Assembly: GCF_019112545.1 (NCBI RefSeq)
Contig: NW_025064891.1
Span: 1,142,344-1,206,343, forward strand
Direction of reading: 5' to 3'
From: Guyanagaster necrorhizus
Lineage: Eukaryota > Basidiomycota > Agaricomycetes > Agaricales > Physalacriaceae
DNA length: 64,000 nt
Shown here: piece by piece, positions 45,736 through 58,453 of the stretch
Position numbering within the stretch: the first letter of the stretch is position 1
Layout of the letters: each line of letters opens with the position of its first letter
Program-made: the position numbers and the translations under genes
Notes under the pieces: model-generated
What the model saw: the letters and a program-made list of their open reading frames with translations, nothing else
The model's database searches: none
Told to the model about the DNA's origin: nothing

Positions 45736-46509
45736 TTACCCCTTTACTTTCACTCCGGCCCCCTGGAGGATGCCCTTCAATTTGCCCTCAGCATGCAGCT
45801 TCGCCAAGTCATCACTACCTCCGATAGAATTTCCTCGGACAACAATGTTGGGGAATGTACTATGGGATGTTAGACGCGTGAGAAGTGATTTTAACTGGAC
45901 CGAGTCATCTGTCAAGGAAGAATAAGTAAAAAATAAAATAAAGCACAGAAACAGACATGGCACACCTCTCAAATCGACCTCGATAATCTTCACGGGTGGA
46001 TCGAGGTCGTACGACTCTAATAGCGTCTTGGCTCGCTTGGAGAATCTGTTCAAGACGTCTCAATATAATGGATATCAAGATGGCCGACATACTCACTGGC
46101 AGTAACTCTTACTGAACACGACCACTGGGAACCGCTTATCCAGCATCTTCCTTTCTACTTCCCAATCTACGTCGTCGCCCTCATCTGCAGCATAAATACG
46201 CATGTCAAGCGGCTTAGTTGGGTCGAGCATCGTCATGCTATGACTAAGGATATGCTCATGCTCGACGTCACCCGTCACCAGGTGTATCAACCCATATATC
46301 TCATCCACCGGCCGTTTACGTTGTTTGGTCAAGGCCAGCTTGGCGACCGATGCTCGTGAAAGGACGGAATCCCCCACATCCTTGAGGGACTCGGGTAGGG
46401 ACAGAGATGAGCGAAAGTAGAGGACGAAGGCAGTCAGGATGGCGAGGAAGATGATGAGGCGACGCCGACGGATGGGAGACGCGCCGGTTGAATGTTTGGA
46501 AACGTTCAT
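45736..46509 (-). CDS. membrane-anchored monothiol glutaredoxin, 221 aa
   Basis: Three exons: 46097-46509, 45966-46045 and 45736-45908 (666 nt). Introns are 51 and 57 nt. The N-terminus is basic (SPIRRRR), followed by a hydrophobic anchor at 18-33, so the enzyme should be a type II membrane protein with its catalytic part in the secretory lumen, like yeast Grx6 and Grx7. After a spacer helix the thioredoxin fold begins RFPVVVFSKSYC. The active site is C137-Q-F-S, with a single catalytic cysteine; the first intron splits this motif. The glutathione-binding signatures TFPNIVVRG and GGSDDLAKLHAEGKL follow. A role in Fe-S or glutathione redox in the early secretory pathway is inference from the yeast proteins. 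Confidence 0.88.
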
Positions 46510-46693
46510 GGCTTGGTGCGGTCAAGTCTCGTTGCCAGCACAGGTGGGGTATTTGAGGAACGAGCGGTGGCTGTGTTCGTACCCACATCTATTTTTGTTG
46601 CGGCAATTTTTAGACATGATCGCCGAAGGAAGAAATACGGTTCACATCGTGCACCGACCAAACTTCCACCGCTTAGTGCAGCCGTAGCAAACG

Positions 46694-46707
46694 CCCCCCC
46701 CCCCCCC
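46694..46707. repeat. poly-C run (14 C)
   Basis: A homopolymer of 14 C about 185 bp upstream of the glutaredoxin start, read as poly-G on its coding strand. It is slippage-prone and may vary in length between isolates. Confidence 0.8.
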
Positions 46708-46866
46708 ACTGAATGCCCCGCCAAATGTCCATCAGGTTGTTCAACAGTTCGTCACTTTAAACTAAACCATGTTTCTAATTTGGACCTGCCGTGATATCTG
46801 CCGGCTCAGCCACCAGCCACCAAGCTTCAATTTTCAAACCTCGACAACCCACCTCTGACAACTATT

Positions 46867-48190
46867 ATGCCTCGAAACCCTTTTGACTCATTCTCTGATG
46901 AACACGAAGCATATCAATCTTGTCTGAACCTCGAAGCTACTGGCGGTACTAGCTGGCACCTGCTCTTGGATGGCCTTGAGAAAGAGTCTTCTGCCGTCAT
47001 GTTCAAATTCAGCCCAGAAGTTGTGGCGCGAGTCCTGGGCTTCTGAACTTAGTCACGCTCCTTATAACCAAGGCAAGGCTTTTCTGGCACGAGAAATCTC
47101 CTTTTGCAACGATAATGGCGAATTTCTTGCCGGCTTGGCATATATATATGTTATGATTAGGATCTGGACGTTCTCGTCCTCGTCTACGCCGTGCAAGAAT
47201 GATGTTCATTGCAACAAGTTAAAAATCCGAAGGGTGCAATACCGAGGCCTACGTCAGTCTCAGTTCCCGACCATCATTCGACGCAACGACAGCCAACATC
47301 GCAGCCCTTTTGGCGCAGCCTACTGTCAGTTCAAGTAATGCCACAAAGCTGGTAGGTAGAATTTTAGAGTGTTGTTCTCCGTTGAAGCTTCTCAGGCTTT
47401 GGTGCGAGACAATTATCGGTGTATAGTGTCGGGGAAGGTGGACACGGTCAGCTTGAAAAGTAGCTTGACAACGGTCGATGTAACAGCCGGGGGGAGGATA
47501 ACACATACACAGCTGGGTCACATATTAAGTGAATCGATGACGGGCCGTATAGACGGGACGACTGATGCCGCGCAGAGAAAAGTTTGTCTATCTTCCCCTT
47601 ACATTTGTCTGTAGTTCCATCTAACCTCAATTTTGCTTGTCAGTTGGAATGGGCGTCGTTGTTCAATGATTTGCTGAAACTTCAGTTGTCAAAGAGCCCA
47701 ATCAAGATAACGTTCACAGACCGGCGAATACGTTCACGATAGCAGCTGACTATCACGTTGAGTTTGACGGGCTCCGCATCTTTCTTCATCCAATTAGGGA
47801 CGTAAGTGAATTAGTTTTCTTCCTCTTCCTTTTGAACGCGAGATTTGTATAGGATGACAATAATACATATAAAATCCATACATATCCTCCGTGTCAAAAT
47901 GTTGAATATGGACTTCCTCCCTAAGTGTCACTCACTGATACGACGGGCGGGCAAATTCTTCTTCCCAGCCGTCGTTATTTCCAACTCCATGATACTTGCA
48001 CCAAGGTTGGACATTTCTCAGGGCAGGGGAGGTCATGGAACAATTATTCCAAGATGTAGAGGACATAAAGGTCTTAGCAGGGGATGGAGGATCGCACGAC
48101 CTTTTGTCTTTCTCCACGTAAGGCCCAATTTCGATGACATTTCAATGCCTTCCAATACGGGCACCACCCTGTTCCAAATGGCGGGTGCGT
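46867..48190 (+). pseudogene. HNH-nuclease family gene, broken (copy B)
   Basis: The start reads MPRNPFDSFSDEHEAYQSC. It shares with copy A the in-frame TGA after RVLGF (about 47044) and adds a one-base insertion and further stops. Then come LAREISFCNDNGEFLAGLAYIY, SRPSFDATTANIAALLAQ (47265-47320, with the 11 bp lacking in copy A kept) and a probable 45-nt intron. The HNH core RDNYRCIVSGK and THTQLGHILSES (47400-47530) follows, then FAETSVVKEPNQDNVHRPANTF and a last exon ending near 48190 in NTGTTLFQMAGALKIR. The nuclease core itself is undamaged. Confidence 0.65.
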
Positions 48191-48477
48191 TGAAGATACG
48201 CTAGACGATGACCAGAGTATCTACTGTGTACCATTTACATACTGTCCGGAGTACCGCACGGTACGCTGTCCACGGTATATCTCCAAGGAGAAGGTGAATT
48301 CACCTTGCGCTTCGGTGCCGATCATCAGCCACACCTCTCACCAGCTTTTGATGGTTACAACTATGTGTTGTCTGTGATCGTTGACGTACATCCCTTGTTG
48401 TGTCGGTCGCCTTGTAGTATATAACGCGCTTTTGTTATGGGTCCCTTAAAAAGACGACAACCTGCGGCAAATCTGGC

Positions 48478-48942
48478 ATGGCCGGATACAGTTCTGTAAC
48501 ACCACTTGAAGACCCCACGAACAGTTTTGTCGAGATCGCTTCTGCACTGATACATGACTGTCTAGTTGGCATCGAGCGTGGCGGGACCACGATTTCGAAT
48601 CGGGGAACTCTGATATCCCTCTCTATCCAGGGTGGCGATCTCCCAGAGCAGCGATTCGGAGGGTGCCTATCCCGTCTAGTAGCACTCCGTGATCAGATGT
48701 TGGATGGCAGGGACCAGCTTCGCCTCGCTCTCCGTCGGGTTTCGCAAGAGTGGAACCACGAAGTAGCGCGGTGGATTCTCCGACGGGGCCGTGGGACGGA
48801 AGATGTAGACTTTCACCTCCGGTTTGACGAGTTTGTGTGGGAGATTCAGCAGAGTCTGCATGACGCAGCTGCTCTGCGAGCATACCGGGATAGGATATGG
48901 GCTTTTTTGGGTGCACCACATCCACCGTTTGCACTGGTGTGA
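48478..48942 (+). pseudogene. unknown protein of the repeated block, truncated copy
   Basis: The first about 145 codons match the 242-codon ORF of block C with few substitutions. At about 48913 the sequence jumps to what lies about 450 bp further on in block C, giving a false end (PHPPFALV) and a stop. The deletion removes the middle of the gene and the mini-intron region. Nothing suggests it is functional. Confidence 0.6.
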
Positions 48943-49212
48943 TCCAGCTACATGTCGGCGAGAGACGGGCCGCCCCATTCTACACCGATCGCCCTCCGCT
49001 AATGCCCTTCCCCGTCATCTCGCCCGAGTCTCCACGTTTATCTCAAACCGGACGATCTACCTATTGGGCATGACGGGCCGTAGAAATCTTCGCCATATCT
49101 GTTCATGTGTATTTTAATCCATCTTAATATTTCTTCCACTGTATCAAGCTTATTTAATTGAACAATTTATCTTCATATGGATCGTTGAATCTGAATCAAG
49201 CTAACAAAAACA

Positions 49213-49910
49213 ATGCACAAATTGCAGCGTCAACTGCTAAATGTGAGCCCCCTTTTTCCTTATAACCGCGAAGGAATATTTGACCGCAGGTCCCTCTTTT
49301 GCGAACGACTCGTCACGGACTGGACCCTCAACGAATTGACCGCTCAATGCACCTACTGTGGCGCATATCCTGCAGCGTGCTGCTACTACCAGACTTTCAA
49401 AGAGAATTTATTTCCCTGCGGTATTCCCGTTGACATACATTAGATCCGGGCGCGGAAAAGACTAGTCAACGTACGGAGCTGTCGGCTGCCCTTCAAGGAC
49501 TAGAGAAGATACGTATGCAGCGATTTGAGACAGACGGGGAGAAATACCAGGGTGACAAGAGGCATGAACTCCAGACATTCAAGACCCATAACACGAGAAA
49601 AAACTCTGGGTCCTGTGACTCGTCCTCAATGGATCATCGTATCCGACTTTGTGCTGGAAATGACAAAGTGGTTGCCCAAGTGTAGTCTTTCAAATTCCCA
49701 ACCCGCAGCGAACTGGCTAGTATCAGACAAAGGGAATGCGCACGTGCCAAGGAAAGTGACTCGCGAATCTTGATCTATATTTGAAATTGAACGAAGCTGT
49801 CAGGTGTGGAAAATGAGGATATTAATGTGGGATTTTGGATAATTCCTCGAGAGATGAACAAGGCCGACGAGTTGGCGAAGAAGGCTACTCGTGTCATAGC
49901 TCCTTGAAAT
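49213..49910 (+). pseudogene. RNase H domain fragment (block B)
   Basis: Pieces of an RNase H gene in several frames. They are CGIPVDIH (about 49415-49440), TSQRTELSAALQGLEKIRMQR (49463-49525), PQWIIVSD with LEMTKWLP (49624-49675) and VGFWIIPREMNKADELAKKA (49825-49890). The last piece holds the end of the domain that is lost from block C. Frame shifts between every piece make it a relic. Confidence 0.55.
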
Positions 49911-50031
49911 GGAATTTTTTGATGGTCATGTACAGCACCGATAGAAAGATCTATGTCTAAACAGGGATTCACTAGCAAGTGCTTATAGCATATGAAAAAG
50001 ACGCATACATAGCAATCTAATGAACGCAAGA

Positions 50032-50986
50032 CTACGACTCCTCATCATAGAGCGGAAGACCCCATTTCTCTGGAATGAAATCTTCAATGGATCTGAGAGT
50101 AACATCTGCCTTTTCTTCTCCAGTATATTTCACACCCAGAAGGTTGCTATCCGGGACCCACACCACTGGGATTCCATCAGCATTGATGTCGGTAGAGATA
50201 ACGTATCAACAAACCGTTCATCCCAGCTCGCTTGCCAGCTTGCACGCCAGCGAATCCATCCTCAAACACTAGACCTTTCTTCCTCTCCGATATCTGGTCT
50301 CCCGAGACTGCGCCGGGCTCACCTACATCCCTTCCCAGTAACTCTCTAGCTGCGACCAAGAAAATATCAGGCGCCGGCTTTCCTCTCATAGCCTGTCCTC
50401 TCCACTTCTCGTCATCGGCGCATACGACGTTCCCTTCGAAACACTCAAATACGTCGCCTAGGTGACCCGTCTTTTTCTCATACCTCAATCGCCCGGAACT
50501 AGTCGCCACTGCGATCGGAATCCTGTGCTTTCGGAGGTGCCGCACGAGCTTGCGTACACCGGGGAGAAGAGGGACGGAGGGTAGGAGTTTGTCTTGAAGG
50601 ATATTCTTCTGTTCGATGTAAGAATCGACAGATAGCGAGATTGAGGGAAAGAAGGAGAGAAGGTGCTCAGCAGAAGCTCTTTCGGCTACTCAATGGTTGT
50701 CAGGTTCGATAGCAAAAGATTTGCTAGACGCACGTTTACCCATGCATCCTGATTTGATGTCCCAGGTCATCTCCTCGCCATGATGTGCAAGGATCTGATC
50801 TGCCAGTATGTTGTGAATAAGGGGATGCAACCTAAGAAATTCTTGAACGGACTGGTTACGTGAGTATGAATCCTTTCTGTATCAACCAACAGTCCTGTAA
50901 ACAGCCCAGTGAGATTTCGGTGTATCCCTTGTCGAGGATGACTTGCCATCCAAATCGAAAATCACATATTCTACTGTGGTGGCCAT
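50032..50986 (-). CDS. HAD-superfamily sugar/nucleotide phosphatase, 250 aa (paralogue 1)
   Basis: A HAD phosphatase of the pseudouridine-5'-phosphatase/DOG type. Five exons: 50947-50986, 50853-50894, 50734-50799, 50215-50685 and 50032-50165 (753 nt). Motif I is FDLDGLLVDTE with the nucleophile and acid/base Asp. Motif II is IAVATSSGR, motif III is RGKPAPDIFLVAA with its Lys, and motif IV is LVFEDGFAGVQA. The cap helix EEMTWDIKSGCMGK is typical of the group. Intron 1 uses a GC donor (gcaagt). Intron positions and the lengths of exons 2, 3 and 5 equal those of paralogue 2 at 58.5 kb. It likely dephosphorylates a small sugar phosphate in the cytosol. Confidence 0.88.
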
Positions 50987-51326
50987 GATTTTTGTGGACT
51001 TCGATGCGGAAAGAGAGTACACGAGGCTGTCACTGTCCCTGGTCCGATGGACAAGATCTTTGTAGATATGAGCTCCATATATGCGCCGCAGTCATCCCGT
51101 CATTGCATTATCGATATCGAAAGCTGTAACATGGCAAAGGAGAGGAGGTCGTTAACGTTACAATAATAATGGTCGCGTTATTTCGGTCCAGTTCAGTTGG
51201 AAATTTGAAATTAACACGTTGTCTGCTCTTCTCAGTGAATTCTGTTCTCAAACCGTCATGACCTCCAAACTATCCTAACATTCACATTTTTCCGCAACAA
51301 ATTTAGACATATATCTCATCCTGTGC
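50987..51326. promoter_or_regulatory. shared promoter region of divergent HAD and MFS genes
   Basis: 340 bp between two divergently read starts. It contains no gene. I see no clear TATA box for either. Confidence 0.35.
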
Positions 51327-53296
51327 ATGATCGTTTCATCGTATTGCGGAAGAGCGATCATCCGAGCGGTATTCGGAAATGCTCCGGCAGAGAAAAAAAA
51401 AATGACTCGCCGGGACGGGGGGTTCTCGCTCAAATACTACCATGTCTATGATATCTGGCTCCGTAGTTGCAAGGTGCATATACATTCGCTCCATGTAGAC
51501 TTTGCTGACCAGCACTACAGTGAAGGACCTGAGATAATTGAGCTCGAAGATTTCCGCCCTACGCCTTCAACGTCCCAGTCGAATTTCACACAGGATAGTG
51601 CTGAACATACTGACAATGCACCCCTCAATGCAACTTCTTTGCCACCTATGGTTGGTATCCACCCTTATTACGTCTGACTATCAACTCACCGTCCAACAGG
51701 ACCACGGTTTCGATGCCTGGGCTTACTTGGTCAGCGCATGGCTCGTCGAACTCCTTGTCTGGTCTTATCCTTTCTCCTATGGTGTTTTCCTCAACTACTA
51801 TGCCTCACACGAGTTCAAAGACTCGTCGTCTACGCTCCTTGCGCTTGTTGGGTCCCTTTCAACGGGATTGATCTACCTCTCATCCATAGTGATTCTTCCC
51901 GTAATTGCACGATACCCAGCGCGAAAGAAGCAAATGATGTATGTTGGCTTGTGTTTGAGTGTCGCGGGGCTGATTGGGGCTGCATTTTCGAACACCCCGG
52001 AAATGCTCGTACTCACTCAGGGTGTTATGTATTCGATTGGTGGAAGTAAGCATCGTTGAGCGGGTTGTAGTGGACCATGCCTGATCTCACTCAGGTTTCC
52101 TCTACTTTCCTGTCATGACATATCTGTTTGAGTGGTTCTCGGACAAAAAAGGATTGGTACGTCCGTTATTTTGATGCAAGGCAAACGAACTTTTTTTTAA
52201 AAAAAATCTATGCAGGCAAACGGACTTATCTTTTCAGGCACTGGTATGTTCATGTCTTTGACATGCCTCGCACCAGCTAATGCGAGTATAACTCAGGTGT
52301 TGGTGGTGTCGTCATGCCAATTATCACTGAAGCACTGCTTAACAAGTACGGACGCAAGGTGACAATGCTTGCATTGGCAACCAGCTTTGCCCTCCTTGTA
52401 CTCCCCGCCTTCCCGTACATCAAGCCTCGTGTCCCGATATCCCATATCGTCCATCAAAGGCCGATAGATACGCAGTTCCTCAAGTACCATCCTTTCTGGG
52501 TCCTGTTCATTGCAAATTTAGTCCAAGGACTAGGAACGTTCTTGCCCACTTTGTACCTGCCGAGTATGTTCACTTTATACTTCTACGTAGGTTAATTCTC
52601 ATATTTTCGTAGCCTTTGCAACGGACCTAGGGCTGAACAATGCGACCTCTGTCGGAACTTGGTCCCTGTCTCTAATGAATGGTATGTTTAATTTTACTCG
52701 GTTAACTGTTTTGGCCTGAATTCACTCTGCAGGTGCCTCTGCTCCTGGCCTGATCTTCATAGGCTATCTCTCCGACCGCTTTGATTTGCGCATATCAATC
52801 TTCATCTCTGCCCTCGGTTCGTCCCTCGCCGTTCTCTTCATCTGGGGGTTTACTATCCACATTGCACCATTACTCGTTTTCGCCTGCATCTACGGTTTTC
52901 TTGCCCCAAGCTGGTCAGCAATGTGGCCTCGTTTCATATCCACAGTAGCAGGCGACGACCCCCACCAGGCATCCATCATGATGGGGATCTTCATGGCTGG
53001 ACGAGGAGTAGGCAACGCCCTTTCGACACCTATCTCGTCGGGTTTGTTACATCCTTGGGCGTTTACGGGGAAATCGATATTCCCCTATAGTTTGGAGGGT
53101 TATGTAGGTGTTCATCCATCCATGCCACAAGTTTTGGGTAATTGACATCCGTTTTTAGGGTCCTCTCATCTTGTTCACGGGTATTACGCTGCTCGTGAGC
53201 ACTTGCGGAATCAGCTATCGCAACCCAGACCGTACTACCAATATCGCAGAAAGGGTGCCGAGGAGGTTTAGGCGCGCATCGATATCGCCGCCTTGA
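51327..53296 (+). CDS. MFS transporter, monocarboxylate-transporter type, about 534 aa
   Basis: Eight exons: 51327-51650, 51700-52045, 52095-52156, 52216-52243, 52297-52563, 52613-52681, 52733-53103 and 53159-53296 (1605 nt). The MCT-like signature DHGFDAWAYLVSAW starts helix 1. PVMTYLFEWFSDKKGLANGLIFSGTGVGG marks helices 4-5, a polar loop with PRVPISHIVHQRP follows, and then the second half with GYLSDRFDLR. The first exon is uncertain: the Met at 51327 gives a long N-terminus, and a start nearer 51390 is possible. It probably moves monocarboxylates or related small acids across the plasma membrane; the substrate is not predictable. The N-terminal region is acidic (EGPEIIELEDF). Confidence 0.82.
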
Positions 53297-54377
53297 TGGC
53301 TTGTGGATCAAAATCAAGAGTTCAGGGCGATATTTCTCTACAATAAGTAGGGAACTGATATATCATTCAACTTTACTGCTGTGGCTGTGTAAAAGCTGAA
53401 GAGGATATCACGCAAGTTCTCCGTATTACCTCCAGCGACTGGCGCAACGGTGCCTTGATTTGATCACCGTTCTTCCTTATTTAATAGAATGGGTTGTCAT
53501 CAGTAAACGGCGTCCTGTTGTAGCATTATTCTTAATTATCTTTGGGGTTGCGTTACGGTTTGCAGGCAACATGGAATACATCGATAACGCGATTCAGCAA
53601 TTTTTGGTACGGGTATTTCTGCTTCCCTGCCAACTCTGAGAATACTCCACTCATTCTGACAATTAGCCACCATCGATGGCGTTATTGACAACAGAAACCC
53701 CAGTTTTTTTTTGTTCTGGTGCGGAGAGCAGCATGGGTGATCTTTTCTCTGATTTGGACCCCGTATCTATATCTTGACAGATCACACATACATGATGCCA
53801 CAAGTGAACGACGCGTTCGTCGTGTTTGAGTGGAGCGAACAGAAAAGTCCTGGTGCGGAGGTCAGCCGGAAGGTCGGTCCTGAGTACGTTCAAGCACGAG
53901 GGCGCGGCGTACATCGCTGTCCATCCATGTTCGGTCTTACGATAGTGGACTGCCGTTCCAGCTGCTGCCGAACATTCAATGGCCTGCATGCCAAGACTGA
54001 GAGAATGGAATCCAATGAAAATGGACGAACATGGAGCCCTCTATGGACACTCACCGCAAGTCTGTGGAATGTAAAGATTCGCGGGAATGCACTTGTTCCT
54101 GTGCAAATGAAATAAACTACGGAGAATAGATGGACGAACCAGGCGCGCCTAACGCCCAACTTAAACCCACTATAATTCTCGGAGGTGATGAAACCCGACT
54201 GTGACAGGATTTTACCGCGCACAGAAATAGCAAACAAATGCCAGCTCTACAGAAATACATTGATACATGCAGTGATTATCATTATTCACGCTTGGCGCAC
54301 CCCTGTCGATGTAAACAGTCTGAAAAGAAAAGAAAAGAAAAGCAATAAGCGATGGTGAATACATACGCTGCGAGGAG
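53297..54377. other. intergenic region with a pentanucleotide repeat
   Basis: No gene found; overlapping frames at 53663-54237 on both strands have no motif. Four copies of GAAAA lie at 54322-54341. It forms the 3' flank of both neighbours. Confidence 0.4.
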
Positions 54378-55699
54378 CTACGCACCAGTGACCTCAACCT
54401 CAAGAAGGCTCTGCCTGCCGAGACGCGAAAGGCTCTTGCGAATGACATCTTCTAATGCCTGCATCATCGACGCCGCACCTTCCGCACCCTCTCTCAACTG
54501 CACCCGTACCAAAACTTTCCTCAGTTCCCTCATTTCCGGCTGAGTAAGTACCTTGTCCAGCTCTTCCCACTGAGAAGGTTCAGCGAAGAAATGAGAGACC
54601 ACATCGCTCTCTTCAACATCCGCATCATAAAAGTGCACTCCAACATTGATGGCAAGCTCCTCCAGCTGATACGTTCCGCCCGAAGACCTGAGCGTATCAG
54701 TCCACCATCGAAGCAACGGCCGATGAACAGGATTGTCCGAAATCGAGAGGGAGAGTGACTGGAGATGGTACAGGTTGAGGCGCGGGAGACCATCTGTAAT
54801 TGATGAGCATTCGGAATAAGCATTGTTTATCAATACATAACGTACCTGGCCGGTTGATCATCCGCATCGTCCCAACGTCCAGCCTCTCCAATGTATCTTT
54901 AGTCGCTTCCAGGATGGTCCCGATACTCTCCAGGTCATCCGTGCTCGCGGGCCTTACAACAAGCGTCGTCAGACCACGTAATGACTTCAAGTCCACGAGC
55001 ATTTCCGTCACGTCCGACCCGTAGCTATGATACACCAACTCAAGCGTGTCGAGGTTATTCGGAGTTATCGATGACGAAAGCGGTGAAGATGGCGAGTCGC
55101 ATTGAAACTGATGTAAACTGAAATGCTTCAACCGGGAGAAACTCCGTATGAGGTTGTAGAATCCATCCCTGTCCTCGAACCTCAGTACATTGAGGAATAA
55201 GGTATCCAAAGGTTTCGAAGATAGTGCCGATTGCACCAGTTTAAGTACCAGAGCATCAACGTTGACAATGGACAATTCTCGTAGATTAGTGAGAGCATCG
55301 AGAATGCCGTGGAGCTCCGTCGGGACCCATTGTTCCTTGCCACGATTGCCTAGACCGATCAATCTCAGCTTTCTAACATATCGCAAGACGGATGGCGGTG
55401 GTGATGAGAAGAGTGGACGGCACTTCTTCAACGAAGAGGCGGGCAAGGGCGGTGCTAGAACAAGCTGTCGAAAGAGATGCGTGCGCGCACGATGAAGGAA
55501 AACGCGACCTGCGAGGGCACTGACTCGGAGAGAGTGCACGTCTGCTTGAAGTTGATCGATGATAAGGTCGATTAACTCTTGAGGAAGTTCTGGTAGAGAG
55601 TCTGAATGCGTCAGTTAGATTGAAACCGTAGAGAAAGGAGATAGAAAGCGTACTAGACTGTCCCTGCCCTATCCAGAATCTTGACATTAGACGGTTCAT
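54378..55699 (-). CDS. F-box/LRR-like protein, 405 aa
   Basis: Exons are 55654-55699, 54846-55601 and 54378-54793 (1218 nt); both introns are 52 nt. An F-box-like start reads LPELPQELIDLIIDQLQ, with a following LRVSALAGRVFLHRARTHLF. Irregular leucine-rich segments come next (LTNLRELSIVNVDALV, LDTLFLNVLRFED, LDTLELVYHSYG, LRGLTTLVVRPA). Such proteins are very numerous in Agaricomycetes and are thought to be substrate receptors of SCF ubiquitin ligases; the target is unknown. The short first exon carries the start at MNRLMSRFW. No frame damage was seen. Confidence 0.78.
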
Positions 55700-58453
55700 G
55701 GTGGCCCGGAAGGAATAGTATAGAATCGATCCATTCGATTCCTTTGGGTCTTAAATGGACATCAAGTAGAAAAGAATGGAGATCACGAGCCGGTTCAAGA
55801 ATAGCTGCGAACGGGAACCTGACAACCACCTGCCATTGTTTCTTGATCTCAAAAGAAGGGTCCTAGGGAAAGCCGCCAGGTGATATAGAAATGATGCCGT
55901 AACGATGGAAAATAGGAGTGTCTCGGGAGGTGGAGGATGCATTGGACTGGGACGCTTCGTCCTGAGGCCTGAAGTAGGAGCCATTCTGCCGACCGACAAT
56001 AAAAAAAACCTCCAAGGACGGGACCGAAGGAAGTATCCGGAGCAAGATCGATGAAGATGTCGGTGGATTAAATCCATCACCATAAATGGTGCCGTTTCTT
56101 GGGCTACGCTCGCGCCCAGCGCACCCGAGTCCACGCCACGCACTATAAGGCAAGCGCAGCAATCAGAACCCAATTCTCATTCACTCCCACTTCCCTCCCT
56201 CCAGAGTATCCTATTGTCGTGCCTAAAACACGATCCCAGGCCTACGTGAATGCTCTTCTTCCGTGTTTCGGAAATGAGCCACCATGTGTGCACGTCATAT
56301 TCCAATTCTGTCTCCCTTACAAGTCGACATTGAAAGCTTATTCACTCCCCCGTTTACGGACCACTTTTAGGATAGCGAGGGCACAGGGTTCTGGGAACTT
56401 TTGCGCGTGGTCCTGGTTTAACCACAAACGTGTCACGGTCGCCGTTGATCAGATTTAGCGGATGTAACCACCAATAATGAACCTCCGCCGACGAAGAGGA
56501 TCAAAGCTACCCCAGCTTCATCAGGGTCCTTCAATGGCATCACGATTCCTTCATCACTCGCTCTTTCAATAGTCTCTCTCGATGAAGACTGCGTCGCATG
56601 CTGGAAGGTTTTCGCACACATGTAGAAGACGCTTGCGTGTTGGCATCAATGATGATGCTTTATGGCTTTGTCACAGCACATGCTAGCCATCGTCACCAAG
56701 TGTCCACTATCGATTCTTCCAAGCGGCGGACAACCACGTACCATTATCGTAGTGATCAATCAAAGTCGAAACTACCTATTTTTTGCGTTCTCTCTGTAAC
56801 TAGGGTAATCGGTTAACTATTGCTGCTCCCACCGAGTGAAAACAATACTCACACAGAAGCAGAAGAATAGTAACAGCGCCGTTTCTCATCCCAAGCCAAA
56901 TGTCATGGCCCTTCTGCTCCGCAAATGTCTACAAATAAGGTTCGGCGACACCTGGTTCACACGTTAATCCGGCTGGAGTGTCCTTTATATACACCCTATA
57001 TTCCACATGATGGTATTATACTAGAAATGGGCACTTGCATTAGCTTTGATCAAATGGGTTATAGAAACTCGCTACCGGCATTGACATTGTGCGCTGTAGA
57101 CAGTGGACGATTCCCAGTGCACGTTATCCGACGATTCGACATAAATTGACACGGTCCACGAAAACGGTCTAGAAATTCTCATTATTTTCGCAAGTAACAA
57201 TGGTACATCTAATGCACTCACGTTCATTGGCCTCGATCCACATTTTCGCATATTCAATGGAAGGCAATGATCCTGGGCAATGACGCGCTTCCTCATGTCA
57301 ACTCAGTTGTTGACATAGAGCATTCGCGTTTTTTCTGTTGCTTTCGGTTGGACGTCAACATTCAACCACTATTTATCGACCGCCACACCTGTCAATGGAT
57401 GGATGGATTCCAGCATGACATCGACGCTAGATGAACCATGCCTTCTCGTATGCTTCGACGTACGTGGTTTTCGAGACGCTCTCCCAAGCAGAAAACCCGA
57501 AGTGGCGTATTTCTTGACTGCGGAAATAGTGCAAGATGGCTTTCTGGCTGACATCTGAGGAGCGACTTTGCCGGGTCTGGACATCGTCGCGCTGATGGCG
57601 GTATGGAGAAAAACCCAAGCTTCCTTCGTTAGTTCACCCATCTTCAAAAATACACTGATACAGTGCGCGGAGTTCACCAGAGTCGTTTGCAGCACGTGCA
57701 TGACCATTTACCAGGGAGCTCTATGCATCTGTTTCAGACCATCGCCCCTCCTGAGCGACACGATACACTGTACACAGATGTCAGCAATTTGAGTAGGACG
57801 CGCTCTTTAGAATAAGCACCAAGTTAGGATCTAGAATTCACTGACGCTCGGCGTCAACTTGTCTCTACGAGGTTCAATCAAGTAACCCTGAAGACTATTA
57901 TGTTGTCGTACTTCGCCTTCTCCGCCAGTTCCTTTTGCCTTTAATACAGACTGTTAATTTCGAAGGCCTTCCCTGTCAGCCGGAAGATGGAGTGTTTCCA
58001 AGTGTTAAGTCACAGAAGGCCTGACTATATGCGCCGACATTGAGTGAGAAACGTCGGTGAGATGGATAGAGAGCTGCGACTGGAAGCCAGTGGCGCATTT
58101 ATACAAATATACGCAGCGGCGGGCTGTAATCAAGGTCTAATCTTCTTGGGGGAGTGCACAACTAGTGATTTTTTTCAGGTCTTCGTCGCCGCTCCCTTCT
58201 CAGGCTACAAACTTGAGATTTGCGGCTCGTGAAGCTGGAAGTTGGCAAAGCAATGACCGTGGATACAAGAGAATCCGAAGTATGGATACGGATGCGCAAG
58301 GCGCAGAAACTTGGAAATGTACGAGACAAAGAGCTTGAGGGCCATGTGCCTACAAGTACTCAGTCCCAAATTTCAAATTCAAATTACGGATACAGGACTC
58401 TTGATTTCCTAACCTCGAGACCGAATTGTATCTCTAATCACAAGTGAATCAAG
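55700..58453. other. 2.7 kb without a supported gene
   Basis: Frames at 55751-56173 and 57369-57707 on the minus strand and 56099-56458 on the plus strand are open but carry no recognisable motif, and no splice chain could be built. The right end is the promoter of HAD paralogue 2. Confidence 0.35.

Larger units (their letters stand above)
46755..49910 (+). repeat. repeated block B (HNH, unknown ORF, RNase H fragment)
   Basis: The inverted counterpart of block C (31640-34405). The left edge is near the shared TTTCTAATTTGG ... CGTGATATCTGCCGGCT. Content in order: a near-complete HNH gene, the short conserved frame, the unknown ORF truncated at 154 codons, a Pro-rich tail remnant and the RNase H relic. 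About 450 bp of block C (roughly 32430-32880) are missing here, while the HNH 5' half missing from C is present. Confidence 0.7.

Noticed and set aside
57369..57707. Minus-strand ORF of 112 codons
   Set aside because: No motif, no splice partners and no promoter; the plus strand there is equally open.
57841..57862. GGTTCAATC resembling a tRNA B box
   Set aside because: No A box at the right distance and no cloverleaf could be drawn.
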